A DNA stretch of 64,000 bases from NCBI RefSeq assembly GCF_003112695.1, contig NZ_BFBP01000003.1, positions 62,001 through 126,000 on the forward strand, in the 5' to 3' direction. Source of the DNA: Azospira sp. I13 (lineage in GTDB: Bacteria > Pseudomonadota > Gammaproteobacteria > Burkholderiales > Rhodocyclaceae). The stretch's first letter is position 1. The number at the start of each line of letters is the position of its first letter. The translations under genes and the position numbers were made by a program. The notes beneath the pieces are model-generated. The model worked only from the letters and a program-made list of their open reading frames with translations. It was not told the origin of the DNA and made no database searches. This document shows, in pieces, positions 56,494 through 64,000 of the stretch.

Positions 56494-57527
56494 GTGAGCT
56501 TGTTCATGATTCTGCTGCGGAGGCGCAGCTCCCTGCGGATGCGGCCCCTGCCGTTGCTGCAGCCCCTGTCGTTCCCGATGTTGGCGCTGTCCTGCGTCAG
56601 GCCCGGGAAGATCGTCGCATTTCCGTGGGTGAGGCCGCCCAGATCCTGAAAATCAGCCACCGCCAGGTGGAGGCGCTGGAGCAGGGTGATTGGGCAGCTT
56701 TGCCCGGGCAGACCTTCGTTCGCGGTTTCGTACGCAATTACGCCCGTTTCCTGCACCTTGACGCGGAGCCCTTGCTGGCCCAGCTGAAGGCCGACCAGAC
56801 GCCGGAGAATCCCAATATCGTCCTGCCCCGGGCTTCCACTGCCGAACTGCCCCGTCCTGGCCAGGGCAAGCGCCGGGATCTTGCCGCCATGGCAGGTGCC
56901 GCGCTGATGGTGGGGGTGGCGGTGGCCGCCTACTTCGTCGTGCCCGCCGATTTCTGGCAGTCCTCCGCCAAGGAGGAAGTGTCGGCCGAGGTTGGCAAGG
57001 ATTCGGCTCAGGATTCGGCCAAAGAACCGGAACCGGCTTTCCCGCCCCCCAGTGCCAATGAATCCCCGGCTTCCGGAGCAGAAGTGGCGGGTGCCGTGCC
57101 TCCCGTTCCGGCCGCTCCTGTGTCTGCGCCTTCCGCTATTCCTGCTGTTCCCGCTACTCCGGCCACGCCGCCGGCTGTGCCTGCGACCGCCGCTCCGGTA
57201 GTGGTACCGCAACCTGTGAACTCCCCAGCGGCGGCTGGTGCAGCAACACCGGCCCCGGCCGCGGTGGTGGCCGTGGCTGCGCCTGCAGGTTCGGGCCCGA
57301 TCAAGCTGCGTTTCTCCCAGCCCTCCTGGGTTGAGGTGAAGGACAAGACCGGCCAGATCGTTTTTTCCCAGCTGAATCCCGCCGGTAGCGAGCGGGAGGT
57401 GGCCGGTGTGCCGCCATTTACCCTGGTGGTGGGTAACGCCACCCATGTGAAACTCACCTACAAGGGCCGGGATATTTCCCTGGAGCCCCGTAGCAAGGAC
57501 GACGTGGCCCGCGTCACGCTCGACTGA
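56490..57527 (+). CDS. rodZ: RodZ-like cytoskeletal/HTH membrane protein
   Basis: 345 residues. Cytoplasmic N-terminal Xre-type helix-turn-helix (about 28-95; REDRRISVGEAAQILKISHR, PGQTFVRGFVRNYARFL), one TM helix (about 132-150), and a Pro/Ala-rich periplasmic linker (~160-265). A C-terminal DUF4115 domain (IKLRFSQPSWVEVKDKTGQI) ends it. RodZ couples MreB to the elongation machinery for rod shape. The linker is unusually long and Ala/Pro/Val rich. Starts at ATG overlapping the pilW stop. Confidence 0.88.
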   Translation: MSELVHDSAAEAQLPADAAPAVAAAPVVPDVGAVLRQAREDRRISVGEAAQILKISHRQVEALEQGDWAALPGQTFVRGFVRNYARFLHLDAEPLLAQLKADQTPENPNIVLPRASTAELPRPGQGKRRDLAAMAGAALMVGVAVAAYFVVPADFWQSSAKEEVSAEVGKDSAQDSAKEPEPAFPPPSANESPASGAEVAGAVPPVPAAPVSAPSAIPAVPATPATPPAVPATAAPVVVPQPVNSPAAAGAATPAPAAVVAVAAPAGSGPIKLRFSQPSWVEVKDKTGQIVFSQLNPAGSEREVAGVPPFTLVVGNATHVKLTYKGRDISLEPRSKDDVARVTLD

Positions 57528-57530
57528 TTC

Positions 57531-58793
<1,263 letters not shown>

Positions 58794-58831
58794 GCGGCGC
58801 GACCCAGCGGTCGCGCACTGAATACGGATTT

Positions 58832-60130
58832 ATGAGCCAGAAAACCTTGCAAGCCGTGCGCGGGATGAACGACATCCTGCCCGATGAAGCCGAACTGTGG
58901 GAACGTTTTGAGGAGGTCATCCGCTCCTGGCTGCACAGCTACGGCTACCGCCCTGTGCGCATGCCCATTGTCGAGCCGACGGGCCTTTTCAAGCGGGCTA
59001 TCGGCGAAGTCACCGACATTGTCGAGAAGGAAATGTATTCCTTCGAAGACGCCCTCAACGGCGAACAGCTGACCCTGCGCCCCGAAGGGACCGCCGGCTG
59101 CGTGCGGGCTGTGATCCAGCACAGCCTGGCCGCCCAGCAGCCGCGCCGGCTCTATTACATGGGCCAGATGTTCCGCCACGAGCGGCCCCAGAAAGGGCGC
59201 TATCGCCAGTTCCACCAGGTGGGCGTGGAGTCCTTTGGTTTTACCGGTCCCGATGTCGATGCCGAGCAGATTCTCATGGGTGCCCGTCTGTGGGACGACC
59301 TGGGGCTGGAAGGCATCTCCCTGCAGATCAACAGTCTGGGCCAGCCGGAAGAGCGGGCCCGCCACCGGGCCGAGCTGATCGCCTATTTCGAGGCCCATGC
59401 CGAGTTGCTGGATGAAGATGCCCAGCGTCGCCTGCATACCAACCCTCTGCGCATTCTCGACACCAAGAATCCGGCCATGCAGGAGATGTGCGCCCAGGCG
59501 CCCAAGCTGCTGGATTTCCTCGGCCCCGAATCCCTGGCCCACTTCGAGGGTGTGCAGCAGGTGCTGCGCGATGCCGGCGTGCCCTATACCGTCAATCCTC
59601 GCCTGGTGCGGGGCCTGGACTACTACAACCTGACCGTGTTCGAATGGGTGACCGACCGTCTTGGCGCCCAGGGAACGGTCTGCGCCGGCGGCCGCTACGA
59701 CGGCCTGGTGGAACAGCTGGGGGGCAAACCCACCCCGGCCTGCGGCTTCGCCATGGGCGTCGAACGCCTCATCGCCCTGATCCAGGATCAGGACCTGGCG
59801 GGCGGCCCCGAAGCAGTGGATGTCTATGTGGTGCACCAGGGCGAATCTGCCAGCCGGCTCGCCTTCCGCGTCGCCGAAGGGCTGCGGGACAACGGTATGG
59901 CCGTCATCCTCAATTGCGGCAGCGGCAGCTTCAAGAGCCAGATGAAGAAGGCCGACGGCAGCGGTGCCGCCTACGCTGTCATCATCGGCGACGATGAGGC
60001 CGCCGCTGGCGAAGTGACGCTCAAGTCCCTGCGCAGTGCCGATGGCGAGAAGGGCGAACAACAGCGGGTGAAGGTGGACGATCTGCCTGCCACCCTGATG
60101 GAATCGATCATTGATTGGGAAGAGGAATAA
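58832..60130 (+). CDS. hisS: Histidyl-tRNA synthetase
   Basis: 432 residues, class II synthetase. Motif 1 region [17 protein letters not shown], motif 2 [20 protein letters not shown], HisA motif [16 protein letters not shown], HisB/motif 3 [13 protein letters not shown] and [12 protein letters not shown]-terminal anticodon-binding domain follows. ATG 58832 ([17 protein letters not shown]) is the family start; ATG 58790, which overlaps the ispG stop, would add 14 atypical residues. Its stop shares one base with the next ATG. Confidence 0.97.
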   Translation: MSQKTLQAVRGMNDILPDEAELWERFEEVIRSWLHSYGYRPVRMPIVEPTGLFKRAIGEVTDIVEKEMYSFEDALNGEQLTLRPEGTAGCVRAVIQHSLAAQQPRRLYYMGQMFRHERPQKGRYRQFHQVGVESFGFTGPDVDAEQILMGARLWDDLGLEGISLQINSLGQPEERARHRAELIAYFEAHAELLDEDAQRRLHTNPLRILDTKNPAMQEMCAQAPKLLDFLGPESLAHFEGVQQVLRDAGVPYTVNPRLVRGLDYYNLTVFEWVTDRLGAQGTVCAGGRYDGLVEQLGGKPTPACGFAMGVERLIALIQDQDLAGGPEAVDVYVVHQGESASRLAFRVAEGLRDNGMAVILNCGSGSFKSQMKKADGSGAAYAVIIGDDEAAAGEVTLKSLRSADGEKGEQQRVKVDDLPATLMESIIDWEEE

Positions 60131-60804
60131 TGGCCGTTTACGACTTGCAGGAGCAGGAACAGCTCGACGAAATCAAGACCTGGTGGAAACAGTATGGCAA
60201 TCAGGTGACGGCCATCCTGTTGGCGGCGGCCATTGGCGTCGCCGGCTGGCAGGGCTGGAATTGGTACCAGGGCCGCGAAGCGGTGCAGGCGGCAGCGGTC
60301 TACGGCGTGTTGCAGAAAGCCGCCATGGAAGGCGACGTGCAGCGCCTGAAGGCCGCCGCCGGCGAACTACTGGAGAACCACAAGCGTTCCGCCTATGCCT
60401 CCCTCGGCGCCCTGACTGCGGCCAAGGCTGCCTTTGATGCCGGCGACCTGAAGACGGCCAAGCTGCAACTGGCCTGGGTGGCGGATAACGGCAAGGATGA
60501 GCTGAAGGATCTGGCCCGCCTGCGTCTGGTGGCTGTGCTGCTCGACGAGAAAGCCTACGATGAAGCCCTGAAGCAGCTGGAAGCCAAGCCGCTACCTGCC
60601 TTTGCCGCCCGTTTTGCCGAGGCTCGAGGCGATGTGCTGCTGGCCCAGGACAAAAAGGTGGATGCCAAAGCCGCGTTCACCGCCGCCTTGAACGAACTGG
60701 ACGCGGCCGCCAAGAGCGGCACCGGGGCTCAGGATGCCCGTGCCGCCGCCGCCTACCGCGAAGTGCTGCAGCAGAAGGCCGATGCCTTGGGAGACGCCAA
60801 GTGA
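60130..60804 (+). CDS. yfgM: YfgM-family TPR membrane protein (SecYEG ancillary)
   Basis: 224 residues: short cytoplasmic N-terminus ([20 protein letters not shown]), one TM helix (about 24-42), then TPR-like helices in the periplasm (AAAGELLENHKRSAYASLGAL, LRLVAVLLDEKAYDEALKQL). YfgM associates with PpiD at the Sec translocon in E. coli; ppiD is also in this window but distant. ATG 60130 has AGAGGA upstream. The end overlaps bamB. Confidence 0.92.
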   Translation: MAVYDLQEQEQLDEIKTWWKQYGNQVTAILLAAAIGVAGWQGWNWYQGREAVQAAAVYGVLQKAAMEGDVQRLKAAAGELLENHKRSAYASLGALTAAKAAFDAGDLKTAKLQLAWVADNGKDELKDLARLRLVAVLLDEKAYDEALKQLEAKPLPAFAARFAEARGDVLLAQDKKVDAKAAFTAALNELDAAAKSGTGAQDARAAAAYREVLQQKADALGDAK

Positions 60805-61949
60805 ACTCCTCCCGGGTTCTCCTCGGCCTGCTGCTGGCGGCAGCACTAACGGGCTGCTCCACGGTGGAGAAGCTCAATCCCTTTGCCAGCACCCCCAAGG
60901 TGAAAATGGCCGAGCTGGAAAATATCCAGGCCACGGCTGACGTCAAGATTCTCTGGCAAGGCAAGGCCGGTAAGGCCGAGGACTATGTCTTCACCCCGGC
61001 GGTGGTGGATAGCTCGGTTTATGTGGCGGCCCAGAACGGCAGCATTACCCGTTTTGATGACGGCAAGCAGGTTTGGCAGGTTTCTGCCGGCCAGTTGCTG
61101 TCCGGTGGCGTTGGCAGCGATGGCCGCCTGGTGGTGGTGGGCACGCCCAAGGGCGAAGTCATCGCCTTCGATGCCAAGGATGGCAAGCAACTGTGGAAGG
61201 TCCGGGCCAGTGCCGACATTCTGGCTGCCCCGGCCGTGACCCTCGATCTGGTGGTGGTGCGTACCGGCGACAACCGGCTCTACGGTTATGACAGTACCGA
61301 TGGCAAGCGCAAGTGGGTGTATCAGCGCAGCAATCCGGCGCTTTCCCTGCGCAATGCCGCACCGCCCCTGATTTCCGACCGCTATGCTTTTGCCGGCTTT
61401 CCTGGCGGCAAGCTGGTGGCTGTCTCCCTGCAGAACGGCGCTGCCGTCTGGGAAGGCACCGTCGCTACCCCCAAAGGCACGACGGAGCTGGATCGTGTGG
61501 CCGATATCACCAGCGCCCCCGTCATGGATGGTCCCCAGGTGTGCGCCGTGGCCTATCAAGGCCGAGTGGCTTGCTTCGACCTGAGCAACGGCAGCCTGAT
61601 CTGGGCCCGCGACATGTCGTCTGCCGCCGGTCTGGCCATGGACAACCGCAATATCTACGTCACCGACGACAAGGGGGCTGTCCATGCCCTGGACCGCTAC
61701 CGCGGGACATCCCTGTGGAAGCAGGACAAGCTCTTCCTGCGCCAACTCACCGCGCCACGTACCGGCCGCGGTCTGGTGGCCGTGGGCGACGTCAAGGGGG
61801 TGGTGCATTTCCTCAATCGTGACGACGGCTCCTTCAGCGCCCGCGTCACCACCGATGGCAGCCCTCTGGTTGCCGCTCCCCAGCCCTATGGTAGTGGCTG
61901 GGTTTTCCAGACCCTGGGGGGCGGTGTTTACGCCCTCGATGTGCAATAA
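60801..61949 (+). CDS. bamB: Outer membrane assembly lipoprotein BamB
   Basis: 382 residues. Lipobox in LLLAAALTGC; then eight-bladed PQQ-like beta-propeller repeats (SITRFDDGKQVWQVSAGQLL, EVIAFDAKDGKQLWKVRASA, RLYGYDSTDGKRKWVYQR, GSLIWARDMSSAAGL). BamB is a scaffold of the Bam complex that folds outer-membrane beta-barrels. GTG 60801 overlaps the yfgM stop (GTGA). Confidence 0.96.
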   Translation: MNSSRVLLGLLLAAALTGCSTVEKLNPFASTPKVKMAELENIQATADVKILWQGKAGKAEDYVFTPAVVDSSVYVAAQNGSITRFDDGKQVWQVSAGQLLSGGVGSDGRLVVVGTPKGEVIAFDAKDGKQLWKVRASADILAAPAVTLDLVVVRTGDNRLYGYDSTDGKRKWVYQRSNPALSLRNAAPPLISDRYAFAGFPGGKLVAVSLQNGAAVWEGTVATPKGTTELDRVADITSAPVMDGPQVCAVAYQGRVACFDLSNGSLIWARDMSSAAGLAMDNRNIYVTDDKGAVHALDRYRGTSLWKQDKLFLRQLTAPRTGRGLVAVGDVKGVVHFLNRDDGSFSARVTTDGSPLVAAPQPYGSGWVFQTLGGGVYALDVQ

Positions 61950-61970
61950 CCTCCGTAGAAAGCAATACCT

Positions 61971-63353
61971 GTGAAACCCACCCTGGTACTGGTCGGCCGG
62001 CCTAACGTAGGCAAGTCCACCCTGTTCAATCGCCTGACCAAGACCCGTGACGCCATCGTGGCGGATATGCCGGGCCTGACCCGGGATCGCCATTACGGCC
62101 ACGGCAAGGTGGGAACCAAGCCCTATCTGGTGGTGGATACAGGGGGCTTCGAACCCCTGGCCAAGGAAGGCATATTCCACGAAATGGCGCGCCAGACCGA
62201 GCAGGCCATCGCCGAAGCTGACGCCGTCATTTTTGTGGTGGATGGCCGGGTCGGCATGACGGCCCAGGACAAGGAAATTGCCAACAAGCTGCGCAAGATC
62301 CAGCGCCCCGTCTTCGTCGCCGTGAACAAGGCCGAAGGCATGAAGCACACGGTGGTGGCAGCCGATTTCTACGAACTAGGCCTGGGCGAACCTCACCCGA
62401 TTTCCGCCACCCACGGCGACGGGGTGCGGGACATCGTGGAGCAGGCTCTGGCCGAATTCCCCGAGCCGGACGAAGGCGAGGATAAGGATGAAACGCCCCG
62501 GGTAGCCATTGTTGGCCGTCCCAACGTTGGCAAGAGCACCCTCATCAATGCCCTGATGGGCGAGGAACGGGTCATCGCCTTCGACATGCCGGGAACCACC
62601 CGGGATGCCATTTTTGTCGACTTCGAGCGCAACGGGCGCAAGTACACTCTGATCGATACGGCCGGCCTGCGCCGCCGCGGCAAGGTCTTCGAGGCGGTGG
62701 AAAAATTCTCGGTGATCAAGACCCTGCAATCCATCGAAGATGCCAACGTAGTGGTGCTGGTGCTCGATGCGGACCAGGACATTTCCGACCAGGACGCCCA
62801 CATCGCCGGCTTTGCCGTGGATTCCGGCCGGGCCCTGGTGGTGGCTGTAAATAAGTGGGACACCCTGGATTCCTACCGCCGGGAACGCATCAAGGTGGAT
62901 CTGGAGCAGAAGCTGAAATTTCTCAACTTCGCTACCTTCCACTACATTTCGGCCCTCAAGGGCATGGGCCTGGAAAAGCTATTCGCCTCCGTGGACCGGG
63001 CCTACGCCGCTGCCATGGCCAAGCTGCCCACGCCCAAGCTGACCCGCGTGTTGCTGGATGCCGTGGCGCGCCAGGCACCGCCGCGGCACGGCATTTTCCG
63101 CCCCAAGCTGCGCTATGCCCACCAGGGGGGCTCCAATCCGCCCCTCATCGTGGTGCATGGCAACGCCCTGGATGCCTTGCCCGAAAGTTACCGTCGCTAC
63201 TTGGAGCATACCTTCCGGGAAGTGTTCAAGCTCCAGGGTACGCCCCTGCGTATCCAGTTCAACGTTGCCCACAATCCCTATGCCGTCAAGGCGGTGCGCA
63301 AGACCGGTAATCCGCGGGATACCTTTTACAAGAACAAGGACAAAAAGTCTTGA
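61971..63353 (+). CDS. der: Ribosome-assembly GTPase Der (EngA)
   Basis: 460 residues with the unique two consecutive G domains: [20 protein letters not shown] (start) and [20 protein letters not shown] (about 181), DTGGF and DTAGL switch II motifs, NKAE and NKWD. A C-terminal KH-like domain ([17 protein letters not shown]-type region) follows. Needed for 50S maturation. GTG 61971 ([16 protein letters not shown]) fits the family. Located between bamB and hfq as in other betaproteobacteria. Confidence 0.97.
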   Translation: MKPTLVLVGRPNVGKSTLFNRLTKTRDAIVADMPGLTRDRHYGHGKVGTKPYLVVDTGGFEPLAKEGIFHEMARQTEQAIAEADAVIFVVDGRVGMTAQDKEIANKLRKIQRPVFVAVNKAEGMKHTVVAADFYELGLGEPHPISATHGDGVRDIVEQALAEFPEPDEGEDKDETPRVAIVGRPNVGKSTLINALMGEERVIAFDMPGTTRDAIFVDFERNGRKYTLIDTAGLRRRGKVFEAVEKFSVIKTLQSIEDANVVVLVLDADQDISDQDAHIAGFAVDSGRALVVAVNKWDTLDSYRRERIKVDLEQKLKFLNFATFHYISALKGMGLEKLFASVDRAYAAAMAKLPTPKLTRVLLDAVARQAPPRHGIFRPKLRYAHQGGSNPPLIVVHGNALDALPESYRRYLEHTFREVFKLQGTPLRIQFNVAHNPYAVKAVRKTGNPRDTFYKNKDKKS

Positions 63354-63436
63354 ATTTACGGGTTTATCCGGTGGCATTCCCCCGGAAAATCCATTAAAGT
63401 GCATTTTCCATAACAACGAACCATGGAGTTTCAGCC

Positions 63437-63676
63437 ATGAGCAATAAAGGGCAACTGTTACAAGACCCGTTTCTCAATACCCTTCGCCGGGAACACGTGC
63501 CGGTTTCCATCTACCTGGTAAATGGTATCAAGCTCCAGGGTCAGATCGAATCTTTCGACCAGTACGTGGTGTTGCTCAAGAACACTGTTACCCAGATGGT
63601 CTACAAGCACGCCATTTCCACCGTGGTCCCCGCCCGTCCGGTCAATATTCAGCAGGACAACGGCGCCGAGTCGTGA
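63437..63676 (+). CDS. hfq: RNA chaperone Hfq
   Basis: 79 residues: Sm1 motif [31 protein letters not shown], Sm2 [14 protein letters not shown], short C-terminal tail. The hexamer binds A/U-rich RNA and promotes sRNA-mRNA pairing. GGAG lies ahead of the ATG (63424-63427). Followed by hflX as in many bacteria. Confidence 0.98.
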   Translation: MSNKGQLLQDPFLNTLRREHVPVSIYLVNGIKLQGQIESFDQYVVLLKNTVTQMVYKHAISTVVPARPVNIQQDNGAES

Positions 63677-63699
63677 TCGCCGTTCCCCTCAGTTTTTCC

Positions 63700-63724
63700 G
63701 GCCCGCCGGATGTTCCGGCGGGCC
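63700..63724 (+). terminator. Hairpin between hfq and hflX
   Basis: GGCCCGCCGGA (63700-63710) pairs with TCCGGCGGGCC (63714-63724) around TGT. The tail is TTGTCGTTTT, so termination is likely partial. Confidence 0.65.
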
Positions 63725-63813
63725 TTGTCGTTTTCGGCTCCCTGCATCGCCCTTCGCGCCCAACGGCGCATCCCTCCTTGTCCTGCTTCTTGTACCTTTC
63801 CTACGCCTGATTC

Positions 63814-64000
63814 ATGTTCGATCGACCTTCTTCCGGTGATCCCAGGGTCCCCGGCTCCGAGCGCGCCCTGCTGATTCAGGTGGATTTCGGCCAGGCTGAC
63901 CTGGCCGATTCCCTGGAAGAGCTTCGCCTGCTGGCCACTTCCGCCGGTGCCGAAGTGGTGGATACGCTGGTGGCCAAGCGTGGCTCCCCGGATCCCGCCA
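63814..64000 (+). CDS. hflX: GTPase HflX (5' end only)
   Basis: The start ATG at 63814 opens a frame that runs off the right edge. The first ~62 residues include RALLIQVDFGQADLADSLEELRLLATSAG and VDTLVAKRGSPDPA, the typical HflX N-terminal domain. Its place after hfq agrees. HflX binds ribosomes and splits stalled 70S after stress. The G domain lies outside the window. Confidence 0.92.
   Translation, partial: MFDRPSSGDPRVPGSERALLIQVDFGQADLADSLEELRLLATSAGAEVVDTLVAKRGSPDPA

Overview
The window is a high-GC chromosomal segment from a betaproteobacterium. The gene order ndk-rlmN-pilW-rodZ-like-ispG-hisS-yfgM-bamB-der-hfq-hflX, a clpX-lon-hup-tRNA-ppiD block, and the protein sequences fit the Rhodocyclales (Azospira/Dechlorosoma/Dechloromonas-like). 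The genus is inferred from recall, not from a search. Coding density is very high and no stretch over 300 bases lacks a gene. No transposase, phage gene, rRNA or CRISPR array was seen.

Layout. 1-6546: proteostasis and housekeeping (clpX 3' end, lon, HU, tRNA-Val, tRNA-Asp, ppiD, and fabI on the minus strand). 6.7-20 kb: an accessory mix with an orphan peptide-type binding lipoprotein, acnB, a periplasmic amino-acid-type binding protein overlapping a membrane diguanylate cyclase, nnrS, a CheW-like protein split by a CZB zinc domain, moaA, and a lone cNMP-binding protein overlapping an AI-2E family transporter. 20-30 kb, mostly minus strand: rluB with a 186-bp tandem repeat, an Aer-like chemoreceptor, an RlmI-like methyltransferase, a spermidine-synthase-like protein with a YitT membrane protein, slyX, and rlhA flanked by two inverted-repeat elements.

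29.8-37.6 kb is a cyanophycin locus. A DUF1854 protein and a zinc-ribbon ABC exporter are divergent from two cyanophycin synthetase genes: a short CphA2-like form lacking the Mur-ligase C-lobe, and a full-length CphA1. After it come a structured leader or small-RNA candidate, an acyltransferase, a small unknown protein, a DUF817 membrane protein, ettA, a chemoreceptor and a TauE/SafE permease. 44.8-53.9 kb holds a TRAP transporter (dctPQM), a KdpDE-like two-component pair and fixABCX, whose flavin-based bifurcating complex could feed ferredoxin or flavodoxin for nitrogen fixation or other low-potential chemistry. 54-64 kb is the conserved housekeeping run from ndk to hflX, with many 1-4 base gene overlaps that suggest translational coupling.

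Most notable: the cyanophycin locus with its divergent ABC/DUF1854 pair and truncated second synthetase; the mutually exclusive hairpins at 37652-37760; the two related inverted-repeat elements around rlhA; the CheW-CZB-CheW architecture; and the binding-protein/diguanylate cyclase pair.
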